DNA of 64,000 nt from Ailurus styani (lineage: Eukaryota > Chordata > Mammalia > Carnivora > Ailuridae): contig LNAC01000064.1 of assembly GCA_002007465.1 (NCBI GenBank), positions 5,043,408 through 5,107,407 of the forward strand, in the 5' to 3' direction. The notes beneath the pieces are model-generated. The model was not told the DNA's origin, did no database searches, and saw only the letters and a program-made list of their open reading frames with translations. Shown piece after piece: positions 26,736 through 40,400 of the stretch (within the stretch, counting starts at the first letter, position 1; every line of letters begins with the position of its first letter). Made by a program: the position numbers and the translations under genes.

Positions 26736-29401
26736 TCGTTGCAGTTTTTTTCTTTGTATCTTTTTGTTTCCATACACGTTCCTGAAGATAGGATTTGAGA
26801 GGATGAGTCAGTCAGGTGTGGTGGCAAGACTTTTGGGTTAAGAGCTATATGTCCCAGTTTCTGTTTTCCTTTTTGTAAAGGGAGTGCAGAGTTCCTTTCC
26901 TCTACTAGGTTTTTTTTAAAGATTTCAGTCTTTTAAAATTGTTGATACTGTTGGCATTTTATATTTGAGTATGTTTGAGAGGGAGCAAAGATCAATACCC
27001 AGAATTTAACCAGAATTGTGATTTGTAATCCAGCTTAAATCTACAGATTTGAGTAGCAGAGAGGATAAGATGAGATATGTACTCCCCTCCCAAAATTTTG
27101 TGTGTCTGAGAAAAGTTCTATTGTACTTTAATGAAGAAGGGTTTTTCCTAAGGGTATGCAATGGTTGAGGTAGAAGATCTGTAGTAGGAAGGCTTCAGAA
27201 GAATCCCAGGTCTTCAGTAAGTGCTAAGTCCACAGTTGGCCAAAGTTTGTTATGTATCATTTTATTCCTAGAAGATACACTGTGAAGTGTGTTTGGTATT
27301 CAGATTTTGGGGAAACTTGTATACCATAGTTTCCAAATATGTCTGAAAGGAACCCGTTTTCTTCATCTGTTATTTCCTTTGGGACATTTTCAGGAGTTAT
27401 ATGGGAAAAATATATCCTGATTTACGGAGTCAAACGTTGCTGGTAAAGTATACAGAGTCTGTGCTGGGCTTTCAGGCTGCAGTAGTGTCAGAAATAACCA
27501 CGTCTTTTGGACTTAAGATCTTAATCAACTCTCATAGGTAGTTAGGGTAGTAGGTGAGTGAGACATAGGAGATGAGGATGCCATCGGTACACTACAGAAT
27601 GTCAGTGTCCAGTATTTACTGAACTTGGAGTCACAAAAGAGTTCTTAATCACTATGGAACCACCAAAGGTGGGTCAAATTCCCAGCTTTATATAGGTAAG
27701 GGAATGGTTTAATATTGCCTGATTTTAATTTGTGTCTGAAGTTATCTGAGGTTGTAGATATAATTTGAAGAATAGCTATTACTAACTAGTTTTCTTACCG
27801 ATTGTTCAGTTACTTAGTATTTCTCAATTTGGGATCACTACTGGCATTTTTCCATGGGACAGTTCTTTGTTGTGGAGGACTGGATACTGCATGATGTTTC
27901 TCAGGGTTTTCCATGTAATGATACCCCCAGATGTTACCCCATGTTTTCAAAGTAGCATCTCCTGGTTAAGAGCCACAGAGATAATGGAAATCTGTTAAAT
28001 GTTCTAAAACATTTTCATATCCAGAGACCGGTGTGCCCGAGGTGGTTTAAAATGTTGGAAATTTGTCCTTGAGAAGAATTGCTTAGACTATTGCTGGTCT
28101 CTAGTGTTACTAGTCTGTTCCATGGTTGTGAGAACTGTTTGTCTTTGGGTTAAGGAAGTTTGTGTGCTTTTTTCCTACTTGCTTGGTAAATTTTGCCTTT
28201 CAAATTGAGCTTGCAGTGATTTGGGTTAATTCTGGATTGTTTTTCCTTCCAGGTTGATTAGTTACAATTTAATTTCTTCAGGGTGGTCTCTGGAGAATAC
28301 AATATTGCAAGTACGAGTGTACCATTTCTTTGTAATGATTCTGTTGCAGGACTTTTGGCTGCAAGCATTTTGGAATGATGGCTTTTAGGAAATAATTTTG
28401 TGATTTCTAGGGGCTTCTGTGTAGTGATAATACGCTATAAGGTCATTCAGCTTTTGCCTTTATATGTGCTTTTTGTGTACTCATTGTTTAAGAAGGAAGG
28501 AATGTGAAGTTTAGAGAAAATACCACTGGCTAGGAAAATCTGGGAAGGTCTAAGTTGGTATTTTTAAATGTTATTTTCTGATGATAAAGTAACGTGTTTG
28601 GCTGGGAAGCTCTAAAATGCGGGAGATAACAGGAAATTCCAGCCAGTTGGATTTATTCCATACTTGTGCTGAGCTACCTCTTAGGTCAGGAGATAGAAAT
28701 GTCCCAAGAGAAGAGGCTGGTTATTGTGGAGTGTGTTAATTGCAATCGGTATGGTATCGTGGTAGGAGCAAAAGGTACTTAGAAGAAACCAAACTAGGCT
28801 GGTCATGAATTCATTTAGTTGGGCCTTTTGGAAGATCTGGTTCATGGAAAACAATTCTTTTTGCTTTCAAATCTTATTTCCAGCTGTCCCTTAACACTTG
28901 GGCTGCCCCTGTCTGCAGTGGCACCTGGTTTCCTTCCCACTTGCCCTCCTTTTGCAGGCCTACTCCAACATCCTCTTGCAGTCTAATTGGGTGCCTCTGA
29001 GTTACCATCAAACCTTTTTTATGGCATTAATCACACCCGTTTCTCATGAAACTAAGGTCCTAGATGACAGGCTCAACTTTCTATCACATGAGTTCAAACA
29101 CGAGGGTAAAATGACTTTTAGGGCTTAAACATTTGCTTAATTCTCATTGGTATGCTTGTGACTTTCTAGGCCAGAATTTTATCTTCATCTTGTTGGTAGT
29201 AGCCCTTGAACATCTATACATTTACTATAATTTACTACCTCCTACCTGTTTGCTTCAAAAAAAGAATTTAGGAGTGGGAATCTGCCGAAGTACTTTACTT
29301 AGATAAGGTAAGTAAAGCATTCATTCATTCACTCAACACATACATAAATTACCATCTTTGTGTCAGATATCATGGGCTGCTGAAGAATAAAAACATAATA
29401 G

Positions 29402-29570
29402 CTAATAATTGAGTATCTAAAATGATACTTTACTAAGTAATGTACACAGTAATCCATTTAGTCCTCTTGACAATCCAGTGAGATGGTACTTAGTTCCGTT
29501 TGACAGATGAGGAAATCAAGGCTTGTAAAGGTCATTGCAATAAACCCGAATGCAAAACTTTCACACCTAA
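29402..29570 (-). repeat. MIR
   Basis: GACAGATGAGGAAATCAAGG with an upstream TTAGTCCTCTTGACAATCC block; reverse MIR. Confidence 0.6.
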
Positions 29571-30199
29571 GACAGAGAGCCAAACAAGGAAAAGGGAGAA
29601 ATATTTCAGATTTTAGACTATCTCCAAGTAAGTAACTTGGATTAATATGTAAGTTTGATTGATTGGTTGGAGGCCTTTGTTTCCTTTGAAGGTGTTCTCC
29701 CCGAGATGAAGAAACTCGGAAACTGATTAAATGTATTTAATAGCTAAAAATAAAGGGGCGGGGATGGGGGGGGTGCAGTCTCGAGCCACTAGGGGGAGCT
29801 GGGACTCAACAGAAAGTGAAGTAGAACTGAGCCAAGGAAGCAATGCCTGAACTAGGAGTACATCTCAGAAGGTAATGCCAACCCAAATTAGTACTTACTA
29901 GTGAAAGCCTGTTCAGGATCAATTGGATGACTCAAATACAAATAAGGTTTAATACTTTGAAGCACAACTTTTATATTCAGCATCAGATGATTTTCAGATA
30001 AGATTGAAGATTATGAAATATTCTTCCCACTCTACCATACTGCCCTTTGGGAGGACATTCTGATGAAAACACCTTGAAATATTTAAACATAAGTTTACTG
30101 AAGGTGTTCTGTTTAAAAATTATCATTTGGCCTCAAATACAGTAATTTCCATGGGAAAGATGTCATTTTGGGGGTATTCATTTTTTTTTGGTTGTTAAA

Positions 30200-30372
30200 G
30201 AGATGTAAAGCGCATGAGCGGTGTGGGGGGAGTTGGTGGGGGGGGCAGAGGGGGAAGGAATCCCCCAGCAGACTCCCCGCTGAGCATGGAGCCACACTAG
30301 CATTCACCCCAGGACCCCAAGATCATGGATCATGACCTGAGCTGAAACCAAGAGTCAGATGCCCAACTGACT
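30200..30372 (-). mobile_element. CAN-SINE, eroded
   Basis: GATCATGACCTGAGCTGAAA, then AGAGTCAGATGCCCAACTGA; the outer head is lost. Confidence 0.75.
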
Positions 30373-30384
30373 AAGTTTAAAAAC

Positions 30385-30860
30385 CTTTGGCTTTTTAAAA
30401 TTCATCTTTGAGTTTTATTATGTATACATGGGGGTCTAGTGCCTTCCTTTTAAATGTTGTATGGTATTTCTGAGGTAGGGACCACATCACAATTTTACCA
30501 GTTCCCTTTCTGATGATGTAGGTTATTTTCAATTTGTGATTTACAAAACTCAAGTAACATTCTTGTATGGGTCTTCTTGTGTGTATGTGCTAAAGTCCTC
30601 TAGTTAGATACCTGTGAGTGTAGTTGCTAGAGTGCAGGCTTGTGTACCTTTTCAGTTTTACTAGGTACTGACAGATTATACTCCAAAGAGCACACCCATT
30701 TGCATTTTCACTAGTATACAAGAGCCCCATTCATCCTTGCCAACACTACAGTCAGACACTAATTTTTGCCAAGCTGATTGTTTTAACCTGCGTTTTCCAG
30801 ATTGCCAATGAGATCCAACAGTTTTTTTTCAAATGCATACCACATGTTTCCTTCAAATGC
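30385..30860. mobile_element. Old LINE-like stretch (probably ancient L1 3' region)
   Basis: Phrases such as CATTCATCCTTGCCAACACT and TTTTTGCCAAGCTGATTG resemble old mammalian L1 3'UTRs. Too eroded for a firm call. Confidence 0.4.
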
Positions 30861-30919
30861 TTTTCCCACATACCTGTATCTCGCATTTAAAGTTAACTAG
30901 GAATTTTGCACAGAATACC

Positions 30920-31423
30920 ATTCTCTGAAGTGGTGAATTTTAATGTTGTATAAAAAAAAATCCAACTTGTTTTACAAGTGCATATGTTTTATGATTTTAT
31001 GCATACATCCATATACATATATCAAGATAAAAGTCCAATACAAAAAAATATTCTTCCTATGGCCAGTGTTCTACAGAAGTAAGACTGCAAACTCTTTTGT
31101 AGTCAAATGAGATCACAACACTCTAAGGCAGGACAAGGCAAAAGCAAATCATGTCCACAGTATGTTACAGAATATCTTGCATAGCTTATTTATTCTCACT
31201 TGATAATCTCATTTTAGGGTTCTGAAGGACTTTTTCTCAAATTAACACAAGTTAGTGTGTACTTTTGCCTTTGTGTTTGATAGCAAACCAACTTTCTAAG
31301 TACTAGTTATGTTTTACTTTACAACTTTTTAGACTTAACAATAGCCTGAGCTTCGGGGCTCAAGCAGCTTTCACTGTAACACTTGATAAAACGACATACA
31401 AATACATAGAGCATTTCGAATCT
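30920..31423 (-). other. MATN2: MATN2 3'UTR (end approximate)
   Basis: Sequence downstream of the stop codon at 31424. Candidate polyadenylation signals on the minus strand are AATAAA (31189-31194) and ATTAAA (30939-30944). The second would end the mRNA near 30920. Which is used cannot be decided from sequence. Confidence 0.5.
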
Positions 31424-34400
31424 TCATCTGTATCTCAGGCGATTTTCCAGGGCTTCCATCCTTTGTGTCATTTCTTCTAGTAAATCTCAAATTAAGGAAG
31501 AGGAATCTAAATTGCCTTTTTTTATTTACATTCAAATCAGTTTGATTTAGCTACATAAAAGTTTGTCATGGAAGATATAAGCCTTTGGTTTTTCCCATTT
31601 GGAAAAATTTTTTTAAGTCTTGACTTGAAGGTTTATATATAGTAAGCCATTGAACCCATGCTCTCAAGACTATGAATCTCTTGGAGTGCCTGGGTGGCCC
31701 CAACAGTTGAGTGTCTGCCTTCGACTCAGGTCATGATCCCAGGGTCCCGGGATGGAGCCCCGCATCAAGCCCAGCATTGGGCTGCTCAGTGGGGAGCCTG
31801 TTTCTCCCTCTGCCTGCTGCTCGCCCTGGTTGTGCTTTCTCTCCCTCAAATAAATAAAATCTTAAAAAAAGAAAGAAAAAAAAAAGCCACAATCTCCTTC
31901 CGGTTAAATACTTTATAACATCAAAGCAAAGTAGTTCATTAAAAAAAATTTTTTTTTTGAGAGAATGTGTGCGTGGAGTAAAGGGGTGGGGGGAGAGGGA
32001 GAGAGAGAATCCCAAGCAGGCTCCACCCTCAGCACAGAGCCTGATGGGGGCTCTGTGGGGCTCATGATCTCAGATCATGACCTGAGTTGAAATCAAGAGT
32101 CAGAGGCTTAACCAACTGAGCCACCTTTAAAATTTTTTTTAAAATTTTACTCAGACCTGTGTTGCTTGTACATCAGTTTGCCATAACATACCTTTAGAAG
32201 CCAGATGTGACAATTTTGGGAATGTAGTGAAGAGAAGGATTGGGCCTTAGTAAGAGATGGTGTCACAAGAGTAAAGAGGTTGGGGAGTTTTACCCATGAT
32301 GCCAGATAATGGCCGAAGGGTAGCAGCCTCGAAGATTTCCGACCTATGTTCTTTTATAGATAACTTCCTTAGTCTCTCGTGAAGCAGACCCTCAGAAGTG
32401 GGGTGGGAAAGGGGAGAGGAGAGGGGCATTAGAACAAGCATTTGTTTTCATGTAAGCTCCTTCATACTCTCCACCAGTCCCCCTGGCAGAATGAGAGCCT
32501 GGATTCATCACCTACATTAACCACTGTCAGATTATTTTACTTAGGGGAGCATATTTCCAGCTTTCAGAAAGGGAATTGCTACATCTGTTCCTTATTATAT
32601 AAACCCATCGGCATAGTGAGAGTTCAGAATTCAACCTTTTCCCTGTAGGCTAGTCGATGCGTGTTGAGATAGAGATAAGCCAGCTTTAGTAAGCTTACTG
32701 TAATTTTAAGTTCAGAGCAGCTGGCAATATAAAAACACCGAATCCTCATTTCTCCATTATCTCAAAGCATTCCTTTTATGTGTAATATTGGTTTAATGAA
32801 TCACTGGATTCTGCTGTTCCCTTGATAGAATGTTTCATCTTAGAGTGCTGATATAAAAGATCCCTGCTGCCAAACAAACAAACAAAAGAACCCCAGTCCT
32901 CTAGAAACTACGTGCTTACCAACTGTGGCTGCAGTGTGGCTTGGGGCCAAAAGAAAGGTTTGGAATTTAGATGGAAGTTTGAAACCTCATCATTCTACAT
33001 TCTTTGCCTAGACTTACCATAACTTTGATGGACATCAGACCTGGTACGTATCGTCCTTTTCCCTCCCAGCAGAAAGGGAGTTAAATTATCTTCTCTTTAC
33101 TTTGCATACCGACTGGCTGGCCTCGTGCCATATTACCCCTAGAACAGCAGAGAGCAACCAAGTGCTTGACCTAAGCTTGCCCTTGGCCTTCAAACACCTG
33201 GCAGGTTGCTTAAGAAAAAAGCCTTTCTAGGAGTTCACTACTCTTGGCTTTATGGAAATGACTTCATTTAATACATACCCACAGACAGGATCTGTGAAGT
33301 TTGGTGAAATTCTTTGCATCACACACACAAGCATAGCATTAGAAAAGGATATAGCGTTGTGTTAACTTTCTCACTTCTTCATTTGCAAGGTTCTGGAACA
33401 TGATAAGGTTTTCGCATTTGCATTGATCGTGTTTTTCTTCCAAAGGACTTCCTGAGAAAGCACATGGAAAGTGTTCACTCACCTCTATAACCCACCAGAC
33501 TTCCCAGATGCATAATAATAGGACTGAATCAGCGTAGGGAAGAAACCAAAATGAAAGAAATGTTCAACTTTTTCCACGCAGCCAGATCCAGTAAATTCCA
33601 GGAGAAGGCTGCATGGGCTTCCAACACTGAGAGTTGCCTTTGGTGTGGACTGCAGGGAAGGCTACTCCACTTTCTTTCAGTTAATTTTTCTAGTTCTCAT
33701 TTCACTTAAGCCCTTCTCTTTTCCCCTTTCCCATTTCCTACTTCCTCCTTTCCTTTCCTCCTTGTGGCTGAGTCTGCTGGCAAGCTAAGAGGCTGGTATC
33801 GAGCCATCTGGTAGCAATACTGTATTTGGAATTACCTGAAGATTTTGTTGAATCGAAAAGTTTTTGTGTGGACTGTGAAACATTGTCTTCTTCAAACAGA
33901 TACCGGTGTTGCACTGCAAAATTAGAACAGGAAAGTAGGTCTCGGATATTTATGGTGACTGGCTCAGATTCTGTAAAGAGAAAGAAAAGTGAAGTCAAAC
34001 CTGCTTTACACAGTTGTGGTTATAACACAGCCATCAGCGGTCAGAGTAAGGTACTTGGTATTCCTAGCTGTGGTACACAGCCTTACTTTGGGACATACTG
34101 TGGCAAAAGACTGTCAGTAGAGAGAGGCTATTACCATATATGGCTTAAAGTATAGAGTAAATGTTTCCTATCTGACTGAGGAAAAAAAGCCATAGTTGGC
34201 ATAACTCAAATCTTACTGACTTTCACTTCTTTATGACTTTTGTCTGGGGAAATCATGGTGGAAGCATCCACCAAAGGCTCTAGAAACACCGCTTTTTAAA
34301 ATTTACCTGTTGGCTTTTTCGAATTTTACCTGTTGGCTGGTGGACCCTCTTTGGCAGTTCCTCTGCTGGCGAGTCCTGACTTCCATCAGAGTCTTCCAGA

Positions 34401-37400
34401 GCTGACAGGAAAAAGATGGCCAAAGGGAGTGACAGTTGTCTGCGTGCATGCGTGTTCCTTAGGAAACTCGTCTCAGACCAGCTCCCCACCTACCTGCTGT
34501 CACCCAGCGTGTTTCGGTTTTATTTGGTGACACCAGTTTCAAAAAGCGATTGGTTTCCAGGGAAATTGAAGACCACACTAGGGACGTTCTCTAGTAAGAG
34601 AAACCTGGACCCCTTAAGTGCATCTTAGTTAAGAACACCCCCATAAATGCCAAGCCTACAAGGTGGGGTGGGGAAAAGGGTCACGTTGGCCAAGGACTAA
34701 AGCTGCAGTGGCAGCAGCTCCAAGAGGCATTTCTGCTGGAAGGAAACAGCCTAGAGGTGAAATCTTCTCTCCTCACGTTAGAAATTTGAAAGGCCTTCTC
34801 ACCCCATCCCTCTCCCTCTTGTTGCTGTTTCCTCTACAGGAGTGAAACACATCACTTCACTTGGGGTTTGACTGGTGACCGAACCTGGGACAAGAGTAGG
34901 GAGCCGGGGCAGGGCTGCTCGGTGTGAGCACCCTGGCACAGTGAGATCAGCACGGACCGCTCTGGGACGGAACAAAATGGAGATTCGAAAGGGCAGGCTT
35001 GTGTTCTGTAAACAGAAGCACTCATTGCTGCAAGGCGTTCCTTAGGTTTGAAAGGATTACCCTCCCTTTCCGCTCCCAATTACAGGCATCTCCTAAAATG
35101 GCGCCTCAGCTCTGTGACGTGTATAATGGTTGTGTCTTAGTTCAATGATCCTTTCTAGGAGGCTTTTGTGGGGATGAAGTATGCTGGGTGTCAAAAGATT
35201 TAGCACGCTGCCGAGCCCAGAGCAAGCGTTCATGCAATGCTAGCCGTGAATTTCGTCTTCTCTCTCCTATTCCCCTTTTTGGGTGTCGTGTTTCCAGGCA
35301 TTACTGGCCTCAAACACCAGGGAGGCACTTTTTGAACACTTGGGAGGAATAGGTTAAGAATTGCTCCTCCAAGGGTTCATGCTGCCCTCTGTGAAGAGCT
35401 CTCCTTGGGGTCACCTACAGTACCTTCACATATGCCCTTCTTCAGTTTTTCACTTATCTCTCCCATCGTGCTGAAGTCTTCCGCATAGAAGAGATGCTTG
35501 TCTGTGGGCTCAGAGGCAATCTCTTGTAGTTCTTCCTCAATAGCTTTTCCTACCCCGACAGCATACATAGTTATGCCTAAATTGCAGAGCAAATGAAGAA
35601 GAAGGTAGTTAGAGCTGTGTTCCCAGGGTCTGGAAGTTGCGTGTACCATACCTAAAGCCGGGTGCATGTTAGGTGGTGTGACTTGAGGGTTCAGGTCAAC
35701 CCCCCTTTATCTTTCTACCATTTTTATTTTGGCCCTATGAACAAAAGAAGGGGTTCCAATGAGGGAAAGGTGAGGCATCTAGGGGAGGTTGGGAGCTAGA
35801 CCACCAACCTATTGCTCAGCTCTGGGCAAGGTCATTGAACAAATCTTCAACTTCTGCCTGAATTAGCCTTGGGGATAAAGTAGAAAAGAGCACTATCTTA
35901 TGGCTTGCTAAATGGAAATCTCTTCTGGGAGAATTCCAAGAAGCAGGTCAATTTATGACCTTCTAACCTAGTTTCTACTTCTCAAAGGTACAGGATAGGG
36001 ACCTTTAATGATGGGGTGGCGTGTAGGGGAAGCTGCATTCTACCCACTTCTCTTGAAAGGACAAAGCCTTATGAGAAGGTGCAGAGGTGAAAAGGAAAAT
36101 CTGCACACCCCTGGAAATCCCCCATGTCAGACAGAAAGAATAAACCCAAGTACCAACCTTAGACATCAACAGGGGTAGGAGACTGCTCCAAAACCTTTTC
36201 TAAACAACAGAAATCATTAGATTCCCTTCCTCCATATATGTTTCGCTTGAAAGTAAAACAGTAAGAACTTAAATTCTTCGGTTTCAACATTTTTTAGCCC
36301 TGATATCTTGTTCTGGCTAATTCATTAGGCTGGATTTAAAAAATACACATAAAAATGGCTCTTTAAGCCAAGGGGCAAGAGTTATGCCTTGTTCTAAGTC
36401 TGTGTAGGGTCAATAGGCAAGTTCAACATATTTGTCCTGGAGCCCAGTGACTTCATGCAAACTTCCTAAAAAGGATAATTACTATCTTAAGATTATATTA
36501 GCTATGCTAATATAGCTAGGAATAATTGAATTCATCAGAAGATATCACTTCAGGTAAATTTTGTTGATTTTAGAACCAAATAAACATCATTTTCTCCTAC
36601 TACCTGCCGTTGGGTGATTGGTGGAAAGAGTAAGGTAGACCGATCTCAATGAGACAAATAAAAGGAGACAAGACACTGTCTTTGGAGACAAGATACTTCT
36701 CCCAGTACACTTTAAAAATGCAGGCTAGAGGGGTTCATGGGTTTGATATGAGCTCTCAAGCTATTTTTACAGTCCACTCAGGATTCAGAACGGGACACTT
36801 TTTTGGCTACTATTCTATTGGGCTAGAGAAAAAGGTGTCAACAGCGAGGTACACAATACCAATAAATGGCCTCCATCACAAAGAGTGTTTGAATGTCAGT
36901 GTAAGCCAGCCTTTCTTTGAGGAGGAAAGGAGTTCACTACTGGGATTGCTAGCACTTTCTCTCCTTCTTCATTTACTCAGCAAGTATTAGTCACATATAG
37001 GCTACGTGCCAGGCCTGGTCTAGGTACTGAGCCCATAACATCTTAGACGAAGCCCTCGTCTGCATATCGTCTCCCCCCTTATAGGAGTTGCTAAAGGAAG
37101 GTACCCTCAACAAGTTCTTGAAGAAAGTAGCTTTCAAGCAAACTGCTTCAAAACCTCAAGTTTTCTCATTTCCCCAAGGAATCTAGTCACTTCGCCTTAC
37201 TCTAGCTCTACCAACCATCCGAACTTTTGGGTTTCCTTTTTCTGAGGACCACGCTCCTCGGCCACATTTTGCATCTAGGCACAACTAAAGTAACTTACAG
37301 TCCTCCCCTCTCTCACATCATTCATGAGCCCTCCGAGGAAAACCTCAGAGACCAGGCTTTGCTTTCCTGAATAACAACTTGGTCATGCTCTCTCCCAACA

Positions 37401-40400
37401 TTTTGACTTTCTTAAAAGCTAACTTTTGCCTCCTACAAACACAAGGGTATTCGCTGTCATAAAGTGTGCGAAGTCGCTCCTCTCCACTAGAGCTCACACG
37501 CTAGCCTGGAGATCGCCAGAGACCACGCAGGTATGGTAGGTGTAGACTGCGCAGGTCCCATCATGGCCTCTAGGTGGCAGTGCAGGAAAGGTGTATCCGT
37601 GCTTGACAGGCAGCCTCTTCCAAAGCTCAGGGAATCTCACTCATGGCCTGACCACCTCTGACCACTCAGTGAATCCAAGAAACCTGACCCTTGAGTGATG
37701 TACACCACACCTCCACGCCTTATTACCGTTGGCCTGGGCTTTACTGGCCCACTCCGAGACGTCATCCTGAGCCCGTCCATCCGTGAACACGATGGCCACT
37801 CTGGGCACCCGTGCAGAAAGAGGTCTGGCCCCTTCCACTTGGGTAAAACTTCTCTCAAACATGTGTTTCAGGGCCAGCCCCGTCATGGAGCCCTTGCCCA
37901 TGTATTTCATGTGGGCCACGGCTTTCTTCATGTCTTTGGCCGAATTGAAGTTCCTCAGGGTAAACTCTGTGCGGACCTGTGTGGAATACTGGAGCAGCCC
38001 CACTCGCGCAGCTTTGGGAGAAACAGCCAAGGAATCTATAATGCCAGTGACAAACTGCTTCACAATCTCAAAGTTCTCTTCTCCGAGGCTCTTGGATCCA
38101 TCGATCACAAAGACCAGGTCGATCGGGCCTTCAGTACATCCTATTGGAAGGAAAGGACAGTTGAGGTGGTCAACTGATCAAAACTCACTTGGAGTAGAAG
38201 ACAAGTATGCTGCAGTGGGGGGCAGAACCACTTCAGAGAACCAGCTTTGTTCTTCGGATCATTCACAGGACAGACAGAAGGGGTTGGGGAGAGTCATGAG
38301 CCACAGTAATTTTCCCATTCGCCTTCTTGGTAGCTTGTTAAATTGATAAAAAGAGTATTTTTCACAAACAAAATCACACAACAGAGGGACACATTGTCAG
38401 GGAATCCAGGCCCACACTATACTCTGGGTCACTGACAGCCAAGTCTGGGAGGGACTGTGTGTAGAGTATACTGTAGGGTCTGACAGCACCCAAAAGACTC
38501 CTACAACTTCCCACCAGGAGCGTGACATCACCCAGGGCTGGCATTCTGACAGCCAGCCAAGAAGGAAATTCTTAAATTCAGCTCCACCATCATCTCTTCC
38601 AGCGAACTTTCGTAGTCACCCAGCTTGTATTCGTTACTCTCTGTGTCCCCCTAACAACTACTAATTTATTTGACAAAAACTGGCTTCTCGAGCATCTGCT
38701 TCACACCAGACATTGGGCATGGCAGGACTGCAATAGGGACGGAGGCAAAATCCCTGACGTGCCGTGGCTTCCAGCCCCGCAGAGTCGGTTAGCCCTCCTC
38801 ACCGCCCACCAGCTACCTGGTTATGTGTCCTTCTCTCTGCTCTGCCAGCTCCTCCTCAGCAAGGGCCACGTCTCATTCACTTCTCTCCCCCCATACCTGG
38901 CACACAGTAGTTGTTCAGTAAACGCTCGTGGACAGAATAAGTGAAGGAGGTAGTGTCTGGGTGCCATGCCTGTAAGTACCCCACTGACCTATTCAAGCTT
39001 AGAAATGAATCATCACTGGGAATTCTTTTTTTTTTTTTTTAAGATTTACTTATTTGACAGGGAGAGACACAGCGAGAGAGGGAACACAAGCAGGGGGAGT
39101 GGGAGAGGGAGAAGCAAGCTTCCCCCCGAGCAGGGAGCCCAATGTGGGGCTTGATCCCAGGACCCAGGACCCCGGGATCATGACCTGAGCCGAAGGCAGA
39201 CGCTTAATCAACTGAGCCACCCAGGCGCCCCTACACTGGGAATTCTTTATACGGAAGCTCTTCAGGCAACTTGGACGGCTGACAGGAAAGCCCTGTGCGA
39301 ATACTTAGGCAATCTGGGTGTGGACAGACTTTTTGTTATTTAGGGCTACATAAAAAAAATTTACAGATCCCAAATGAATGATCTCATTTCCAACAGTCTA
39401 CAGTATGCGATGTAACGTTCTCTCTTCTATATTAAGCACTTGTCTGATTTTTGAAAGTGGAGCACAATAATATAAGCAATTAAGGGCACACAAAAGCAAA
39501 TAATAGCTAAAGTGTGTGTGTGCATGTGTTGTTGCGGGGTTGAATTCTTTTCCTACCCCATTAAGTGCTTGTTCCTGTTATTCAACTTATTGATTGTTTA
39601 TTAGCAAGAGAGGAAAAGGCGAAGTCACCACTTCATTTACATTCATAGCCTGTTCTTGCATCGAAGGAAAAAAATTTAAGACTCTCAGGCAGCACACACA
39701 TGACTCTCCAGCAGGCTGCAGAAATACTGGAATAATTTTGCAGCAGTAGGTCTGTTCTCCCTCTTCCCCACACTCTTTTCTTACAGAACAAAATCCGTCC
39801 TTGCAGCCTCTATGCAGAGAGAGGCCCAAAGGCTTCTCCAGGAAAGAAGAATGCTGGAGAGAGTGGAAGAACGTCGGGGCAAGAAGGACCAGACTTCTGC
39901 TCTCAGACCCAGGAAGAATGATCGCTTCCTTGCTGGCTACTTGTTTGCAGGAGGGTTGTCTAACCATACTTGGGCATTTCCTTTTCGTAGTTAAGTCAAG
40001 GAGACTGCAAGTGGGGCTGTGATTTGCCTTAGAACTTCATTTTCATGGAGTTTCAGCATTCAAGACCTTTAAAGGTCATCAGTGCCGCCCTCCTGTTGCT
40101 TACATCTTTATAATATCCCTACCCAGTAGCCATTCAGCCTGGCCCTGAATACCTCTCATGATGGAGAGCTCATCACCTCCCCATCAAAGCCCCATCTCTG
40201 GACATCTCTGCTGTTGCTGGTTACAAGAGCTCCCGTTTGGCGAGCACTTGGTATGTGCCAGCACTGGGCTAAGCACCTTTAAATTACATGATCTCCTTTA
40301 TTCCTCATGATGATTCTGTGAGGCATTATCCTCATATTATAGATAAACAAACTGAGACTCAGAGAAGGGAAATAATTTGTCCAAATTCACACAGGTAGCA

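Larger units (their letters stand above)
26736..30900. other. RPL30-MATN2 convergent intergenic region
   Basis: The two 3' ends face each other across about 4.2 kb. From 26736 to about 29400 I recognise no CAN-SINE, LTR or L1 and no coding exon; it is AT-rich single-copy-looking DNA. It is followed by a MIR-like stretch (29402-29570), an eroded CAN-SINE (30200-30372) and an old LINE-like stretch (30385-30860). Confidence 0.55.

Noticed and set aside
28898..29128. 76-codon plus-strand open frame downstream of RPL30
   Set aside because: No recognisable product, no splice or promoter signal; not called.
36649..36990. 113-codon plus-strand open frame in a MATN2 intron
   Set aside because: No domain or homolog recognised and it is antisense to MATN2; nothing beyond length supports it.
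37641..37726. Continuation of the VWA2 frame past 37727
   Set aside because: This is intron read-through after a good donor; the true continuation is the exon at 35424-35576.
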